The position numbers and the translations under genes were made by a program. Shown piece after piece: positions 41,967 through 43,404 of a stretch of 43,404 bases of DNA (positions within the stretch are counted from its first letter, which is position 1; each line of letters starts with the position of its first letter). The DNA is from Nonomuraea aridisoli (lineage in GTDB: Bacteria > Actinomycetota > Actinomycetes > Streptosporangiales > Streptosporangiaceae). Below the pieces are notes generated by a model, which searched no databases, had not been told where the DNA came from, and saw only the letters and a list, made by a program, of their open reading frames with translations. The DNA lies in the NCBI RefSeq assembly GCF_003236395.1, contig NZ_POUD01000045.1, positions 1-43,404 of the forward strand, written 5' to 3'.

Positions 41967-43019
41967 TCACGGTCCGAAGGCCGGCATGATCTGGTCGTGG
42001 ATCAGCCTGAGCTGGGTGTCCACGTCGGCGACCTCGGGCAGCTCCCGGCCCATGAACTGCTTGACCAGCGTCGCGTCGGTGACGGCCAGGATCATGTGGT
42101 TGACGCCGGCGGGCTCGATCTCCCGCTTGATCTTCTCCACGCACTCCTCGGGCGTCCCGGCGATCGACAGGCGCTCGCCCAGCTCGGGCGGGGTCAGCTC
42201 GATCGCCCTGCCGAGATCGCCGGCACCGAGGGCGTCCACGACGGGCTTCATCGCCGACGGCTCGACCCCGTTGCGTTCCAGCTGCTCCGCGGGCATCGAG
42301 GACGCGTACAGGCCGACCATGCTGCGCGCCGCCTCCTTCGCCACGGCGGAGTCGGGCCCGGTCGCGAAGACCACCCAGGCGCCGATGTCCATCGACGCCC
42401 AGTCCTTGCCCGCCCCCTCGGCGCCGATCCGGAAGTTGCGCACCGCGTAGTCGTAGGCCTCGCGGGTGTAGCTGAGCGCGTGGTGGACGCCGTCGGACAG
42501 CTCGCCGGCCGCCTGGAAGGACTTCGGGCCGCGCATCGCGCCCAGCTTCACCGGCACCCGCTCCTGCACCGGGCGGGCGAAGGTGAACAGCCCGTCGTAG
42601 GTGAAGAACTCGCCCTCGTACGTGATCGCCCCTTCGTCGAGCAGCGTGCGTACGACGTGGGCGGCCTCCTTGACCCTGGACAGCGGTTTGGTGGTGGTCC
42701 AGTCGATGGCGTACTGCGCCAGCAGCCCGAAGTTGCCGCTGGACAACACGACCTCGGCGCGGCCGCCGCTGAGCTCGTCGAGGGTCGCCGCCGCCTGCGC
42801 GATCAGCGACGGCTCGCGCAGCACCACGGAGGAGACGCTGGGCCCGAACCTGATCCTCTCGGTCTGCAGCGACGCGGCGGCGAACAGCAGCCACAGATCC
42901 TTGTGCCAGGTCTCGTCGGCCGCGTAGCAGGCGTGGAAGCCCAGCTCGTCGGCCAGCTTGATGGAGGCGAGGGAGTCACGCAGGGGGTAGTCGGGCAACA
43001 TCACGTAGCTGAACTTCAT
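41967..43019 (-). CDS. LLM-class flavin/F420-dependent oxidoreductase
   Basis: A 350-residue luciferase-like monooxygenase-family protein. The ATG at 43019 follows AGGAGGAAC; codons further upstream lack a ribosome site. Family pattern: MKFSYVMLPDYPLRDSLASIKLADELGFHACYAADE (first strand and helix), RIRFGPSVSSVVLREPSLIAQAAATLDELSGGRAEVVLSSG (about 74-114), VPVKLGAMRGPKSFQAAGELSDGV, and a C-terminal IAGTPEECVEKIKREIEPAG. In actinomycetes this sub-type often uses coenzyme F420 rather than FMN, as in Mer- or Fgd-like enzymes. The substrate is unknown. It is monocistronic. Confidence 0.9.
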   Translation of the reverse strand: MKFSYVMLPDYPLRDSLASIKLADELGFHACYAADETWHKDLWLLFAAASLQTERIRFGPSVSSVVLREPSLIAQAAATLDELSGGRAEVVLSSGNFGLLAQYAIDWTTTKPLSRVKEAAHVVRTLLDEGAITYEGEFFTYDGLFTFARPVQERVPVKLGAMRGPKSFQAAGELSDGVHHALSYTREAYDYAVRNFRIGAEGAGKDWASMDIGAWVVFATGPDSAVAKEAARSMVGLYASSMPAEQLERNGVEPSAMKPVVDALGAGDLGRAIELTPPELGERLSIAGTPEECVEKIKREIEPAGVNHMILAVTDATLVKQFMGRELPEVADVDTQLRLIHDQIMPAFGP

Positions 43020-43237
43020 CGTTCCTCCTGGGGGTGCGCACCACGCTATGACCTGGCCTGTCAAAGGGCAATACATCACCCGTCAACGGCTATAACGCCC
43101 CTTACAGGCTGTTCCGGACCCGGCCGAATCACGCACGCGCCAGGTCAAGAGTGCGGTTCGCCAGGCCGGAATGAACATTAAAGATTTTTCATCCGCGACT
43201 CATCTCCACGCACCGCATCGGGCCCGACACTAAGACC

Positions 43238-43404
43238 ATGAACATTCTGCGACGCATTGCGGTTCTGGGTGGGATCGTCGCATTCCCCTTGGGGATTGCC
43301 GCCATCAGCCACGCTTTGTCCGATAATTCGGGGCGGTCCGTGACGCCGGCGAGCGTCTCGCCCGCCAGCGTGCAGGTCAGCACCCAGCCGGCGACCCCCA
43401 GCGG
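43238..43404 (+). CDS. small exported or membrane-anchored protein, N-terminal part (runs off right edge)
   Basis: ATG 43238 opens a frame to the window end (55 codons so far). The start MNILRRIAVLGGIVAFPLGI has basic residues and a hydrophobic core of a signal peptide or N-terminal anchor, followed by a Ser/Thr/Pro/Val-rich segment (SVTPASVSPASVQVSTQPAT) like a wall-spanning linker. No good ribosome site is visible; the upstream 200 bp is AT-richer (ACATTAAAGATTTTTCAT) and presumably holds the promoter. The rest of the protein, and so its nature, is outside the window. Confidence 0.6.
   Translation, partial: MNILRRIAVLGGIVAFPLGIAAISHALSDNSGRSVTPASVSPASVQVSTQPATPS

Overview
The window is very GC-rich DNA. 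It has many GTG starts, ATGA/GTGA stop-start overlaps and almost no intergenic space. Together with the gene families present (CYP105-like P450, LLM oxidoreductase, MMPL transporter, many TetR/GntR regulators) this points to an actinomycete. A Streptosporangiales-type chromosome is plausible but the sequence alone does not prove it. No rRNA, tRNA, CRISPR array, origin or complete insertion sequence was seen.

Layout. (a) 1-2653: the N-terminal two thirds of an MMPL transporter runs off the left edge. Divergent to it is a small secreted protein, followed by a polytopic membrane protein resembling PaxB/Pyr4-type membrane terpene cyclases. (b) 2807-9256: a plus-strand operon with a MaoC hydratase, a CitE-like lyase, a CoA-transferase, an acyl-CoA dehydrogenase, a broken MmgE/PrpD gene and pyruvate:quinone oxidoreductase PoxB. 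The first three match the Ich-Ccl-Ict (RipB-RipC-RipA) set for itaconate breakdown to pyruvate and acetyl-CoA. (c) 9266-10575: a 1.26-kb segment bracketed by 51-bp direct repeats copied from the 3' end of the next oxidoreductase gene. It holds two paralogous unknown genes and a C-terminal scrap of a second membrane cyclase. (d) 10525-15863: a minus-strand operon with an intact MmgE/PrpD protein, an amino-acid binding lipoprotein, a fused permease-ATPase and a DAO-family FAD oxidoreductase. Divergent from it are a regulator that fuses an IS1595-transposase-like zinc ribbon/HTH to a TetR domain, and an N-acyl-D-amino-acid deacylase-like amidohydrolase. The set suggests scavenging of (N-acyl-)D-amino acids.

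(e) 18781-23465: a TetR-controlled heterodimeric ABC exporter, then a tiny Gly-rich secreted peptide ending in a strong terminator. (f) 23528-38887: a large amino-sugar oligosaccharide locus. Leftward run GH20, GH1, GH9 and a GNAT; rightward run an LplB/YtcP-type sugar ABC importer, a ThuA protein, a TIM-barrel isomerase, an SDR epimerase, a GntR/HutC regulator, a SIS isomerase/deaminase, a BadF-type (glucosamine/GlcNAc) kinase and a medium-chain dehydrogenase. None of the hydrolases has a visible signal peptide, so oligosaccharides are probably imported whole and cut inside the cell. (g) 38892-43404: tandem inverted repeats, a CYP105-like P450, a DUF2252 protein, a molybdopterin-dehydrogenase remnant, an LLM-family oxidoreductase and the start of another small exported protein at the right edge.

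The most unusual items are the transposase-domain/TetR fusion, the 51-bp direct-repeat scar carrying a cyclase fragment, the membrane cyclase itself, the GH9/GH20/kinase amino-sugar locus with an added ThuA-epimerase-dehydrogenase branch, and a shared TTAC-N4-AGTA operator-like motif in front of two small secreted protein genes. Genes were identified by reading translations and recalling family motifs; no database search was run.
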